Source: Candidatus Zixiibacteriota bacterium
GTDB taxonomy: Bacteria > Zixibacteria > MSB-5A5 > GN15 > FEB-12
Assembly (NCBI GenBank): GCA_028289585.1
Contig: JANQPI010000043.1
Coordinates: 1 to 35,152 of the forward strand
Reading direction: 5' to 3'
Length of the DNA stretch: 35,152 nt
Positions 7,970 to 16,044 of the stretch are shown one piece after another. How positions within the stretch are numbered: position 1 is the first letter of the stretch; the number at the start of each line of letters is the position of its first letter. Under the pieces are notes generated by a model. The model was not told the DNA's origin. It saw only the letters and a program-made list of their open reading frames with translations, and ran no database searches. The position numbers and the translations under genes are program-made.

Positions 7970-9199
7970 ATGATGCCCCCCGCTCCCGGAGCACGGTCCA
8001 TTGCGTCCGGGGGGCGGGTTCTCATTCTCACTCTGACTCTCATCACCCTGACATCGTCACTTCTCGCGACCGATCCCGGTCCCGGATCGATTGCACCGCC
8101 AACGCTCATCATGGTCAACGATCTCGACTATGATAACGGTGAGTCGTTAACGATTTCCTGGGTACCGTCACTCGACGACGTTCCTGGCCAGTCGGAGGTC
8201 GTTGCGTATCGGATTCTTCGGTCGTCAGGAGGCGGTCAGGAAGCAACTATCGGGACTGTTCTCGCGGGTGAGTCGACATTCGTCGACCAATCAGTGAACC
8301 GTGACTCGGCGTACGTCTATCGGGTGGCAACGATCGCTGCGAATGGAGGTGAGGGGTACTCACTTCCCACCGATGCCGTTGTGCCGAACCGGGAGTGGTT
8401 GAATTGGGATCTGGTTTGGCTCTTTCTGGCCTGTCTTGTTTTAGGCGGATCAGTCGTCTTCTTCATTGAGACTGCCCGTCGCGGCAAGAAGCTGTTTGTT
8501 CGCAAGATCGCGGGGCTAGAAGCGATCGACGAGGCGATTGGTCGGGCGACTGAAATGGGTCGACCGATTCTCTATATCCCGGGAATCCAGGATATGGACG
8601 AGGTCGAAACGCTCGCCTCACTGACGATTCTTGGCAAAGTAAGTCGCCAGATTGCCGACTACGACACCCAGCTCTTCATGCCGGTCGCTCGCTCGCTGGT
8701 CATGACCGCCGGCCGGGAGACGATCAAGACGTCATATCTTGAGGCGGGTCGTGCGGATGCGTTCAACGAGGATATGGTACGGTACATCACCGATGAGCAA
8801 TTCGGGTATGTTGCCGCGGTTGATGGGTACATGGTGCGCGAGCGCCCGGCCACGATATTCCTGCTGGGAGCGTTCTTTGGTGAATCGCTGGTGCTCGCCG
8901 AGATGGGTAACTCCGTCGGTGCGATTCAGATTGCCGGTACCGCACGGCCACCGCAGATACCGTTCTTTGTTGCAGCCTGCGATTACACGCTGATCGGTGA
9001 GGAGTTGTTTGCGGCTTCGGCCTATCTTTCCGGTGAACCGCGTCAGCTTGGTTCCTTAAAGGGACAGGACGTGGGCAAGGGAATCGCCATGGCGGTTATT
9101 CTGATCGGTGTCGCGGCCGCCACGATTGCCGAACTTACCGGCAGCGGGTTTTTCGCCGGAGTTGTCAGCACTCTGCAAAACGTCTTCACCACTCGTTAG
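7970..9199 (+). CDS. Cassette protein A2: FN3 ectodomain, membrane anchor, DUF6754-like domain
   Basis: This 409-residue paralogue of A1 has a signal-like helix at about 17-33, an FN3-like part at about 43-138 (SLTISWVPSLDD, AYRILRSS, YVYRVATIAA) and a membrane helix at about 147-167 followed by ETARRGKK. The cytoplasmic domain keeps VRKIAGLEAIDEAIGRATEMGR, PGIQDMDEV, TDEQFGYVAAVDG, RERPATIF, GAIQIAGT and FFVAACDYTLIGEELFAASAYLS. A C-terminal helix follows. In this domain A2 is visibly closer to A1 than A3 is, for example in the shared PGIQDM. A start at the second Met (7973) is equally possible. It lies one base after D1 and 8 bases before B2. Confidence 0.85.
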   Translation: MMPPAPGARSIASGGRVLILTLTLITLTSSLLATDPGPGSIAPPTLIMVNDLDYDNGESLTISWVPSLDDVPGQSEVVAYRILRSSGGGQEATIGTVLAGESTFVDQSVNRDSAYVYRVATIAANGGEGYSLPTDAVVPNREWLNWDLVWLFLACLVLGGSVVFFIETARRGKKLFVRKIAGLEAIDEAIGRATEMGRPILYIPGIQDMDEVETLASLTILGKVSRQIADYDTQLFMPVARSLVMTAGRETIKTSYLEAGRADAFNEDMVRYITDEQFGYVAAVDGYMVRERPATIFLLGAFFGESLVLAEMGNSVGAIQIAGTARPPQIPFFVAACDYTLIGEELFAASAYLSGEPRQLGSLKGQDVGKGIAMAVILIGVAAATIAELTGSGFFAGVVSTLQNVFTTR

Positions 9200-9207
9200 G
9201 CTGGTCG

Positions 9208-9885
9208 ATGAACCGTACGCTGCCGTTTCTATTGACGTTTATTGTCGGCTTTACCATTGTCATTGCGACGTTCTCGCCGCCGCTCGATCGTCTGGCGGTC
9301 GATACTGCAGTCTTCTTTTCAATCATCGCGGTCTTTGCCATGATTCTCGGGGGTGGCAACCTCGTGAAGATCAATCTCGTCAAGATCACCCGCCGGCAGC
9401 GCGACTGGCAGTTTGCCATCGTCACGCTCGTCGGCTTCTTCTTTGTTCTGATTATCGGGCTGTTCAAGGTTGGCAACCCGGGTGGTGTCACCGGGCAGGT
9501 AGATGCCCCGGGCACTCCGTTCTTCGACGTCTACACTTACGTTTTTGTCCCGGTCGGAGCGACGATGTATTCACTCCTGGCGTTCTTCATCGCTTCGGCC
9601 AGCTACCGCGCTTTTCGGGCGAAAAACCGCGAGGCGACGATTCTCCTGATCGCAGCGTCGATCATCATGCTCGGGGCTACGCCGTTCGGTACGATGCTCA
9701 CTGCCTGGATTCCGGATAGCCTCGATATCTTTGAGGTTCCCAACCTCCATTTCTTCCTCATGTCATCTCCGAATCTTGCCGGCCAGCGAGCGATCATGAT
9801 TGGCATTGCTCTCGGTGTGATCTCCTATTCGCTACGCGTACTCCTGGGGGTCGAACGATCCCATATCGGGAAGGATGGCGGGTAG
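9208..9885 (+). CDS. Cassette protein B2: polytopic membrane protein
   Basis: This 225-residue paralogue of B1 and B3 has the same six-helix pattern. It keeps the basic loop NLVKINLVKITRRQRDW, then ATMYSLLAFFIASASYRAFRAKN and EATILLIAA, and ends with GQRAIMIGIALG and VLLGVERSHIG. The loop between helices 3 and 4 (GNPGGVTGQVDAPGTPF) differs from B1 and is probably extracytoplasmic. It sits 8 bases after A2 and 2 bases before C2. Function is unknown. The strict conservation of the Arg-rich segment in all three copies points to a common contact, perhaps with the cytoplasmic domain of A. Confidence 0.83.
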   Translation: MNRTLPFLLTFIVGFTIVIATFSPPLDRLAVDTAVFFSIIAVFAMILGGGNLVKINLVKITRRQRDWQFAIVTLVGFFFVLIIGLFKVGNPGGVTGQVDAPGTPFFDVYTYVFVPVGATMYSLLAFFIASASYRAFRAKNREATILLIAASIIMLGATPFGTMLTAWIPDSLDIFEVPNLHFFLMSSPNLAGQRAIMIGIALGVISYSLRVLLGVERSHIGKDGG

Positions 9886-9887
9886 GT

Positions 9888-10802
9888 ATGACAACGGGAG
9901 TCATTTTTACATTGGTCGTGATCGGTGGGGCTCTGGCGTACTTTGCCTGGCGTTCACTGCGCGGCAAGGAAATCGACCGGCGTCTGATCTTCCTCGTAAT
10001 CGGAGCCACGGTGGCGCTGCCGCTGATCTTCCCGCTGGAATTTGAGCATCAACCGTCGCCGCTGGTTGAACGCATCTATGAGCGTATTGAGGCGCTACCG
10101 CCCGGTAGCCAGATCTTACTCTCCTACGATTTTGATCCGGGGATGGCGCCGGAGGTACAGCCGATGGCTGACGTCATCACTCGCCATGTCCTCGCTCGGG
10201 GGCACCGCATCGCCTTTATGTCGCTGTGGGCAACCGGTCAGGCACAGCTGAATCAGACACTCAACAACGTTATTCCGGTCGACTTTCCTGAAGCTGAAAT
10301 CGAGCGTGACTGGGTGAATCTGGGCTTCAAGGCGGGTAACGAGGGTGTGCTTCGTGTTATTGCCAGTGACCTTCCCAAAATGTTCCCCACCGATGTCGAG
10401 GGACGGCCAACCGCCGGGATGCCCGCCCTGGAGGGCATCCGGTCGGCGGGTGATTTCGATCTCGTGATCTCCTTTGGTGGAGGTAAGCCCGGTCCCCGAG
10501 AATGGATTCTCTTTGTCGCTGATCCGACTGGTGTCGATTTCGCCGCCGGGACGGCGGCGGTGTCCGCTCCCGAACTCTATCCGTACTACCCGAATCAGAT
10601 GCTCGGCCTGATGGGCGGCGCGAAAGGGGCTGCGGAGTACGAAACCGCATTCATGGGCCAGTATGAGCAATTCGCCGACATGCCATCGCCGGGTCGCCGC
10701 ATCATGGGACCACTGACAATGGCCCATATTGTGATTCTGGCCCTCATCGTGCTGGGTAATGTCATCTACTTTCGTTCGCGCCGGGAGCGAGGGACAGCGT
10801 GA
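9888..10802 (+). CDS. Cassette protein C2: membrane-anchored extracytoplasmic alpha/beta protein
   Basis: This 304-residue paralogue of C1 has two N-terminal helices with an intervening WRSLRGKEIDRR loop, a soluble domain and a C-terminal helix ending in RSRRER. It retains PPGSQILLSYDFDP (about 71-84), EVQPM, DWVNLGFKAGNEG, FPTDVEGRP and LMGGAKGAAEYE. The strings LGFxxGNE and LMGGxxGAAE(F/Y)E are shared with C1. The gene overlaps D2 by four bases (GTGA), the tightest coupling in the array. Predicted topology again puts the soluble domain outside the cytoplasm. No family name is known to me. Confidence 0.83.
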   Translation: MTTGVIFTLVVIGGALAYFAWRSLRGKEIDRRLIFLVIGATVALPLIFPLEFEHQPSPLVERIYERIEALPPGSQILLSYDFDPGMAPEVQPMADVITRHVLARGHRIAFMSLWATGQAQLNQTLNNVIPVDFPEAEIERDWVNLGFKAGNEGVLRVIASDLPKMFPTDVEGRPTAGMPALEGIRSAGDFDLVISFGGGKPGPREWILFVADPTGVDFAAGTAAVSAPELYPYYPNQMLGLMGGAKGAAEYETAFMGQYEQFADMPSPGRRIMGPLTMAHIVILALIVLGNVIYFRSRRERGTA

Positions 10803-11608
10803 GGCGGAGCACGCTCATTGGCGGCAGTCTTGTCGTGGTCTTCTTTCTGGCCGCTTGGTTAATCAAGGGAGCTGGAGCGAGTGGCGAGTCACCCTACTAC
10901 TCGGCGTTTCTGATAACCCTGGCAGCATTCCTGACGCTGGCGGTCTTCTCGTTTCTGTATGCCGATAACCCGGTCTACAAGTTTGCTGAGCATCTGTTTG
11001 TTGGTGTCTCGGCAGCGTATTGGATGGTGCTCGGATTCTGGCAAACGCTCGTTCCCAATCTGATCCCCCGCATCTCTCGGGCGCTTTCGGAACAACTTGA
11101 GCTTGAATACATCGATGAACTCTGGAACGTATTGTACGTCATACCGGTCGTTCTCGGTATTCTGCTGCTACTGAGACTCTCCCGAAAGCTCGGTTGGCTT
11201 TCCCGCTATGCGGTCGCCTTCATTGTCGGGACGACTGCCGGTCTCAATTTCATTGCTTACACGCGGTCAAATTTCATGGCCCAGATCTCCTCAACGTTCC
11301 TTCCGCTCGTCGGTGATTGGACATCGTGGGCGGCGTTTGTTGACAATCTGTCGCTTTCCGCAACCGGGCCACTCGCGCTCCTGATGGCCAATATTGTCGT
11401 CGTCCTGGGGGTTGTCTGTGGCCTCATTTATTTCTTCTTTTCTCGCGAACATTCCGGCACCTTCGGCATGGCCTCGCGGCTGGGGATTTGGATATTGATG
11501 ATCACGTTCGGTGCGTCGTTCGGTTACACCGTGATGGGAAGGATTTCGCTTCTCGTTGGACGGATGACGTTCCTGCTACGTGACTGGTTGGGAATCATAG
11601 CTTCGTGA
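10799..11608 (+). CDS. Cassette protein D2: polytopic membrane protein with an extra N-terminal helix
   Basis: This 269-residue protein starts at GTG inside the stop of C2. Compared with D1 it has an added N-terminal helix (LIGGSLVVVFFLAAWLI) and a longer central loop. It keeps FSFLYADNPVYK, GVSAAYW, LSRYAVAFIVGTTAGL, GLIYFFFSREHSG and FGASFGYTVMGRISLLVGRM. The core is clearly homologous to D1 and D3. The extra helix would change the side on which the N-terminus lies. It is followed by a 23-base gap before A3, the widest inside the array. Confidence 0.82.
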   Translation: MRRSTLIGGSLVVVFFLAAWLIKGAGASGESPYYSAFLITLAAFLTLAVFSFLYADNPVYKFAEHLFVGVSAAYWMVLGFWQTLVPNLIPRISRALSEQLELEYIDELWNVLYVIPVVLGILLLLRLSRKLGWLSRYAVAFIVGTTAGLNFIAYTRSNFMAQISSTFLPLVGDWTSWAAFVDNLSLSATGPLALLMANIVVVLGVVCGLIYFFFSREHSGTFGMASRLGIWILMITFGASFGYTVMGRISLLVGRMTFLLRDWLGIIAS

Positions 11609-11631
11609 GTCTAGCTAACATAGGGTAGAGT

Positions 11632-12906
11632 ATGCAACAGAAGCACTTCTGGCGGTTCGTTATCGGCTTGGCGCTGATGACAATGGCCACGGCGCTCGGT
11701 CAGTCGGAGGCGGACCCCCCCGTCAGTGATACACTGGCCGTTGCCGACACTGCGGCGATTTCGGTTCCGGCACCACTGCCGGTGACAAACCTGATTGCCA
11801 GAGACAAACCGAACGATCGTGGGTATGGAATCTCCCTCTCCTGGGATCTTTCGCCCGACGATACCGGCGGCACACAGAGCGTTCTCGGGTATCGTATCAT
11901 GCGGTCGACAACTCCCGACGGCCCGTGGGATTCGATCAACGTTGCGGGATCCGGTGACGCGTTGTATGACCATATCGGTCCTCGCCATGAGGGCGATTCG
12001 GGGTACTTCCCCGATCACACCGATATGTACTATCGTGTTGATGTCCTCACTGCTGATCCAGGCGTGGCGGTGTCATCGGGGGTGGTGGGACCGGTCCAAT
12101 CTCGCGGACAATGGTTCAATACCGCTCGAACTGTTGTCTTTCTCTTCATGATTGCGTTCTGCGGCCTGGTCATCTGGTTTGTCACCCATGCTCGACGCGG
12201 CAAAGATCTCTATGTCCGACCGCTGGCGGGTATCGAGGCGGTCGATGAGGCAGTGGGGCGTGCTACCGAGATGGGGAAACCGATCCTCTATCTCTGTGGG
12301 CTTGGCGATGCGGCGGAAGTCCCGACGATTGCCTCGTTTACGATTCTTGGCCGAGTCGCCAAGCGGGTGGCCGAGTACCAGACCCAAATCATCGTCCCCT
12401 GCCGTGACCCGATCGTCATGACGGTTGCGCAGGAAGTGGTCAAAACCGCCTACTCCGACGCGGGTCGACCGGATAGCTATAATCCTGACTCGGTCTTCTT
12501 CCTGACGATTGAGCAGTTCGCCTATGTGGCCGGAGTGAACGGTATCATGTTGCGCGATAAGCCGGCCACGAACGTGTATATGGGCAAGTTCTACGCGGAG
12601 TCACTGATCTTTGCCGAGACGGGTACGATGGCCGGTTCGATTCAGATCGCCGGAACAGATGAGATCCCGCAGATCCCGTTCTTCTTCGTCGCCTGCGACT
12701 ACACCTTGATCGGTGAGGAGCTGTACGCGGCGTCGGCCTACCTGTCGCGCGAGCCGGTGCTCTTGGGATCGCTGAAAGCTCAGGATTACGCCAAAGCGGC
12801 GATCATCGTCTTTGCGATTCTCGGCTTCCTGGCGACCAACGTGTCCGCGCTCGGTGGGCCGGAGTGGCTGGCTGGTTTCGTTGACCTCTTCCAGGTGAGA
12901 GAATAG
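11632..12906 (+). CDS. Cassette protein A3: FN3 ectodomain, membrane anchor, divergent DUF6754-like domain
   Basis: This 424-residue paralogue has a signal-like segment (about 8-23), an FN3-like ectodomain (about 48-155; ISLSWDLSPDD, GYRIMRSTTPDG, YYRVDVLTA), a membrane helix (about 166-185) and THARRGKD at the cytoplasmic boundary. The cytoplasmic domain keeps EAVGRATEMGK, TIEQFAYVAGVNG, GSIQIAGT and FFVACDYTLIGEELYAASAYLS. It replaces PGIQDM with CGLGDA, and RERPATIF with RDKPATNV. A3 is therefore the most divergent A copy and may occupy a distinct position in the complex. It is 9 bases before B3. The ATG is preceded by an A/G-rich GGGTAGAG. Confidence 0.85.
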   Translation: MQQKHFWRFVIGLALMTMATALGQSEADPPVSDTLAVADTAAISVPAPLPVTNLIARDKPNDRGYGISLSWDLSPDDTGGTQSVLGYRIMRSTTPDGPWDSINVAGSGDALYDHIGPRHEGDSGYFPDHTDMYYRVDVLTADPGVAVSSGVVGPVQSRGQWFNTARTVVFLFMIAFCGLVIWFVTHARRGKDLYVRPLAGIEAVDEAVGRATEMGKPILYLCGLGDAAEVPTIASFTILGRVAKRVAEYQTQIIVPCRDPIVMTVAQEVVKTAYSDAGRPDSYNPDSVFFLTIEQFAYVAGVNGIMLRDKPATNVYMGKFYAESLIFAETGTMAGSIQIAGTDEIPQIPFFFVACDYTLIGEELYAASAYLSREPVLLGSLKAQDYAKAAIIVFAILGFLATNVSALGGPEWLAGFVDLFQVRE

Positions 12907-12915
12907 GAGCGAGCC

Positions 12916-13584
12916 ATGAAACGACAACTACCGTTCTTTCTCGTCTTCGTTTTCGGCGCCTTCATGGCAATTCAGTACTTCGTACCGCATAAGACGTCCG
13001 AGGCGATCTACGAGTTCTTCATCGATATTCTACCGATCATCGGTGTCTTCGCGCTGGCGTTGGGTATCTGGTCGCTGACTAAAGTGTCGGTTGACAAGAT
13101 CCGCTACCGTCGGGAAAACTGGCAGTACGCGATCTTCACCCTGCTCGGTCTCTTCCTGATGATTCTTTTCGGTTTCACCGATGAGAATTGGGGGTTCCAT
13201 TGGCGAATGAGCCCGGAGGTAGCTGGCGAGGGGACTGACAACCCGAACTTCCGCCTGCTCTTCAACTACGTGATGATTCCGATTCAGGCGACGATGTTTG
13301 CGCTGCTGGCGTTCTTCATCGCCTCGGCGTCCTACCGCGCGTTCCGCGCCCGTAACCTGTTGGCGACGTTGCTGTTGATTGCGGCGTTGATCCTCATGTT
13401 GCGATTCACCCCGTTCTTCGGCGACTGGATCGGCCTCCGCCTCTCGGAAACGGCGACGTGGTTGATGAATGTTCCCAACACGGCCGCACAGCGGGCGATT
13501 GTTATGGGAGTTGGGCTGGGGCTGGTAGCTACCGCGCTCAAGGTCGTTCTCGGTATTGAACGTGACTACATGGGACGGGGGTAG
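12916..13584 (+). CDS. Cassette protein B3: polytopic membrane protein
   Basis: This 222-residue paralogue of B1 and B2 is preceded by AGGAGC as a likely ribosome binding site. The basic loop reads SLTKVSVDKIRYRRENW. The main signature is retained (ATMFALLAFFIASASYRAFRARN), but the next positions change from REATILLIA to LLATLLLIA. The C-terminus is AQRAIVMGVGLG with VVLGIERDYMG in place of ERSHIG. It is the most divergent B copy, in parallel with A3 and C3. It is 3 bases from C3. Confidence 0.83.
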   Translation: MKRQLPFFLVFVFGAFMAIQYFVPHKTSEAIYEFFIDILPIIGVFALALGIWSLTKVSVDKIRYRRENWQYAIFTLLGLFLMILFGFTDENWGFHWRMSPEVAGEGTDNPNFRLLFNYVMIPIQATMFALLAFFIASASYRAFRARNLLATLLLIAALILMLRFTPFFGDWIGLRLSETATWLMNVPNTAAQRAIVMGVGLGLVATALKVVLGIERDYMGRG

Positions 13585-13587
13585 CCA

Positions 13588-14472
13588 ATGAAAGCAACAT
13601 TTGAAAAGTTGATGCTGCTCGACCGCCGCTGGGTCTTTCTCGCTCTGGCTGTGGTGGGCGTGGCGAGCTACTCGCTGAAAGATTTTCAGGTCCCGATTCT
13701 GGTGACCAACGAATCGCGCCAGATCTTCGCGGCGATCGATGAGTTGGAAGAAGGGGCAACGATCTTTCTGTCGATCGATTACGACCCCAACTCACTTGCT
13801 GAGCTCCATCCGATGACCTACGCGATCATGGAACACGCCTTCCGCCGAGGAGTGCGGATCGTGATCACATCGCTCTCGACCAACGGTCCCGGTATGGCCG
13901 ATGAAGCGATCCGAGCGATCGCCGATTCGGTGCGCATAGATCGCGAATACAACGGCGTCATGTATCCCGGGCGGGAGGTGGTGAACGGTGTGGACTACGC
14001 CTTCCTTGGCTACAAACCGTACCCGGCCATTGTCATCCTCGCCATGGGGCAGGATTTCCGCATACCGTTCCCGGCTGATTACTACGGAACGCCGTTGGAA
14101 GAACTGCCGCTGATGGAGAACGTCCGGAATCTTTCGTCCACGGAATGTGTCATCGTCATTACCGGGACCAACATTGCGGACATGTGGCTGGCCTATGGTC
14201 AGGCTCGACAGGGATTTCCCCTGGCTTTTGGACTGACGGGCGTGTCCACCGCTCAGTACTATCCGTACCTTAATTCGGGACAGCTCTTTGGCTTGCTCGG
14301 CGGGATGCTTGGCGCGGCCGAGTACGAGCAGTTGGCGGACAATCCGGGGCTGGCTCTCGATGGTATGCGGGTGCAACTCTTCCTGCACTGGACAATCATC
14401 ATCTTCATCGTCATTGGTAACGTCGGGTTCTTTGTTACCCGCAAGCGCCGCGGAGCGGGAGGTAACGTCTAA
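13588..14472 (+). CDS. Cassette protein C3: divergent membrane-anchored extracytoplasmic alpha/beta protein
   Basis: This 294-residue paralogue of C1 and C2 has only one clear N-terminal helix (about 15-30), preceded by DRR, so the N-terminus would be cytoplasmic and the domain outside. The C-terminal helix ends in TRKRRG. It keeps IFLSIDYDPNS (about 59-69), AELHPM, YPYLNSGQLFGLLGG and GAAEYEQ. The LGFxxGNE motif has become LGYKPYPA. A motif common to two copies is thus missing in the third, which suggests C3 is the non-equivalent partner. It shares one base with D3 (TAATG). Confidence 0.83.
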   Translation: MKATFEKLMLLDRRWVFLALAVVGVASYSLKDFQVPILVTNESRQIFAAIDELEEGATIFLSIDYDPNSLAELHPMTYAIMEHAFRRGVRIVITSLSTNGPGMADEAIRAIADSVRIDREYNGVMYPGREVVNGVDYAFLGYKPYPAIVILAMGQDFRIPFPADYYGTPLEELPLMENVRNLSSTECVIVITGTNIADMWLAYGQARQGFPLAFGLTGVSTAQYYPYLNSGQLFGLLGGMLGAAEYEQLADNPGLALDGMRVQLFLHWTIIIFIVIGNVGFFVTRKRRGAGGNV

Positions 14473-15254
14473 TGGAGTTCTGGAACTTCTTCTGGACCAC
14501 CGTCGCCGCGTTCTTCACGCTGGCCACGTTCTCATTCCTCTACAAGGATAACCCGCTATATAAGATCGCCGAGCACCTGGTGGTGGGCGTCTCCGCCGGC
14601 TTCTTCGTCATGGTACTGTGGCATACGACGCTGGTACCTAACCTCATCGATCGACTCGCTGACGGTCGCTGGATCTATCTGATCCCCTTAGTCCTGGGGC
14701 TGATGATGTGGTTCCGCTTCTCCAAGAAGCTGTCGTGGATGTCGCGGTATCCGATGGCTGTCTATATCGGCATCGGGGCTGGTGTCGCCATACCGTTGGA
14801 AATGGCGACCAAGGTCATCCGGCAGCTGAACGGGATGATGCGGCCGATCGACTGGGAGAACTTCTTCGGGGCTGGCTGGCTCGATGTCACGGCCGGTTTC
14901 TCGGGGATACTGCTCTTTGTCGGCGCGATTGCCGGGCTGATCTATTTCTTCTTCTCGAAGGCGCATACCGGCGTATTCGGCGGAGTGGCAAAGTTCGGCC
15001 TGTGGATTCTAATGCTTGGCTTCGGGGCGTCGTTTGGATTTACGGTGATGGCGCGTATCTCGCTACTCATCAACCGCATCCAGTTCCTGGATAACGAGTG
15101 GATCTCAAACGCGTTCGACAGCTCGAACGAGCATTACACGGTGATGTACCCGATTCTGTTCTGGTTAGTCATTCTCGGTTTGGTTGCGTATATCGTGTAC
15201 GAGATCATCGCATACCGGCGCCGGGGGCCTGAAGAGACAGCCGGAACGACATAG
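14472..15254 (+). CDS. Cassette protein D3: polytopic membrane protein with an extra C-terminal helix
   Basis: This 260-residue paralogue of D1 and D2 begins MEFWNFFWTTVAAFF and carries FSFLYKDNPLYK, GVSAGFF, MSRYPMAVYIGIGAG, GLIYFFFSKAHTG and FGASFGFTVMARISLLINRI. Unlike D1 and D2 it continues past the conserved end with a polar loop and one more helix (YPILFWLVILGLVAYIVYEIIAY), then RRRGPEETAG in the cytoplasm. It is the last gene of the array. The terminator stem begins 31 bases after its stop codon. Confidence 0.83.
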   Translation: MEFWNFFWTTVAAFFTLATFSFLYKDNPLYKIAEHLVVGVSAGFFVMVLWHTTLVPNLIDRLADGRWIYLIPLVLGLMMWFRFSKKLSWMSRYPMAVYIGIGAGVAIPLEMATKVIRQLNGMMRPIDWENFFGAGWLDVTAGFSGILLFVGAIAGLIYFFFSKAHTGVFGGVAKFGLWILMLGFGASFGFTVMARISLLINRIQFLDNEWISNAFDSSNEHYTVMYPILFWLVILGLVAYIVYEIIAYRRRGPEETAGTT

Positions 15255-15284
15255 ACCGCGAGGTCGGTAAGGTAATCTTCCCTG

Positions 15285-15319
15285 GCAGCCCGGTTCAGAA
15301 GCGAACCGGGCTGCTTTTT
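15285..15319 (+). terminator. Rho-independent terminator of the cassette operon
   Basis: A perfect 12-base-pair stem (GCAGCCCGGTTC / GAACCGGGCTGC) with the 6-base loop AGAAGC is followed directly by TTTTT. It lies 31-65 bases past the D3 stop and is the clearest terminator in the window. Confidence 0.93.
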
Positions 15320-15673
15320 GTTGACGGATATGAAGCGGGTGAGCTGATACAGAGTACGATGAGTGACCATGCGACAGCGATATGGAGAGCAGGGGAGTTA
15401 ATGTTCGTCAGAGATGGTACGGCCGCATGGGATAGGTTGTCGGAGCATTGTGGATAACAATTTGTAATGCGTTGCAGTGCAGCGTATTAGAGAAGGCAGA
15501 AAATAAAGAAATCGTTAACCGATTGAAATAAAGGGGGTTACGCGAAAAAAGCCTTAGAATTGCCTTGACATACAGGAACGTTTTTCCTTTCTTCGCTTTC
15601 GGTTGAGGGACCAACACCTACGTGAATCGCTAATCAGGGTAGCTGTCACGAACAGGGAAAGTGAGCTAGGAAC
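15320..15673. other. Non-coding gap between the cassette operon and the small basic gene
   Basis: No credible gene is seen in these 354 bases, which are more AT-rich than their surroundings toward the right. A perfect -35 hexamer TTGACA lies at about 15563-15568. It has only a poor -10 (TTTCTT) after 17 bases, so it is at best a weak promoter for the gene at 15674. I see no tRNA or riboswitch fold. Confidence 0.5.
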
Positions 15674-16012
15674 ATGGCAACAGCCGACAAGAGCAACAGC
15701 CCGTCCGGCGCGAAGCGCGAGCTGACACCGGAAGAGAAACGTCTCAAAGAGCTTGCCGCTGCGGAAAAGCGCCGCGAATACCAACGCCGATACTACCAAA
15801 TGAACAAGGAGAAGGCGAAAGAGTATCAGCGGCAGTACAACCTGACCCATAAAAAGAAAGCCCGGGGAGGGCGCGGCAAGAACGGCGGCCTGCTCCAGCG
15901 AGAGGTGGTACGGAGTACGTTCAACACCTCCGATATTATGCATGCCCCGGCCGAGAAGGCTGCCCGCATTCTCAATAAGATAATCAACGGTGAGCGCCTC
16001 TTCACAATGTGA
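15674..16012 (+). CDS. Small highly charged basic protein
   Basis: This 112-residue protein has its own transcription signals on both sides. Residues about 15-62 are almost all Lys, Arg, Glu, Gln and Tyr and read as a long helix (KRREYQRRYYQMNKEKAKEY, then QRQYNLTHKKKARGG). The rhythm of YQ, YY and NKEK is known from small basic proteins of phages and bacteria that are probably nucleic-acid binding. The C-terminal third (NTSDIMHAPAEKAARILNKIINGERLF) looks like a separate short helical unit. AGCTAGGAAC precedes the ATG as a modest ribosome binding site. A DNA- or RNA-binding role is a guess from charge only. Confidence 0.72.
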   Translation: MATADKSNSPSGAKRELTPEEKRLKELAAAEKRREYQRRYYQMNKEKAKEYQRQYNLTHKKKARGGRGKNGGLLQREVVRSTFNTSDIMHAPAEKAARILNKIINGERLFTM

Positions 16013-16044
16013 CGTCTGACTCACTAGCACCGACCGATGGGGCT

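Larger units (their letters stand above)
4458..15254 (+). repeat. Triplicated four-gene membrane cassette (A1-D1, A2-D2, A3-D3)
   Basis: Twelve genes read in one direction as A-B-C-D three times: 4458-7968, 7970-11608 and 11632-15254. Each gene type keeps its length, topology and signature motifs across the copies, while signal peptides, FN3 parts and loops have diverged strongly. Gaps inside the array run from a 4-base overlap to 23 bases, so it should be one transcript, closed by the terminator at 15285-15319. The divergence shows old duplications held by selection, not a recent amplification. Confidence 0.93.

Noticed and set aside
10116-10727. Minus-strand frame of 203 codons opposite C2
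   Set aside because: C2 is confirmed by its paralogues C1 and C3; the antisense frame has no counterpart in the other cassettes.
4458-15254. Array as a known transporter, secretion system or respiratory complex
   Set aside because: I looked for Walker motifs, heme CxxCH, quinone- or ion-channel signatures and secretin or FtsK-like parts and saw none in the twelve proteins.
15554-16030. Minus-strand frame of 158 codons opposite the small basic gene
   Set aside because: The plus-strand frame has a ribosome binding site and a following terminator in its direction. The minus frame has neither and reads as antisense.
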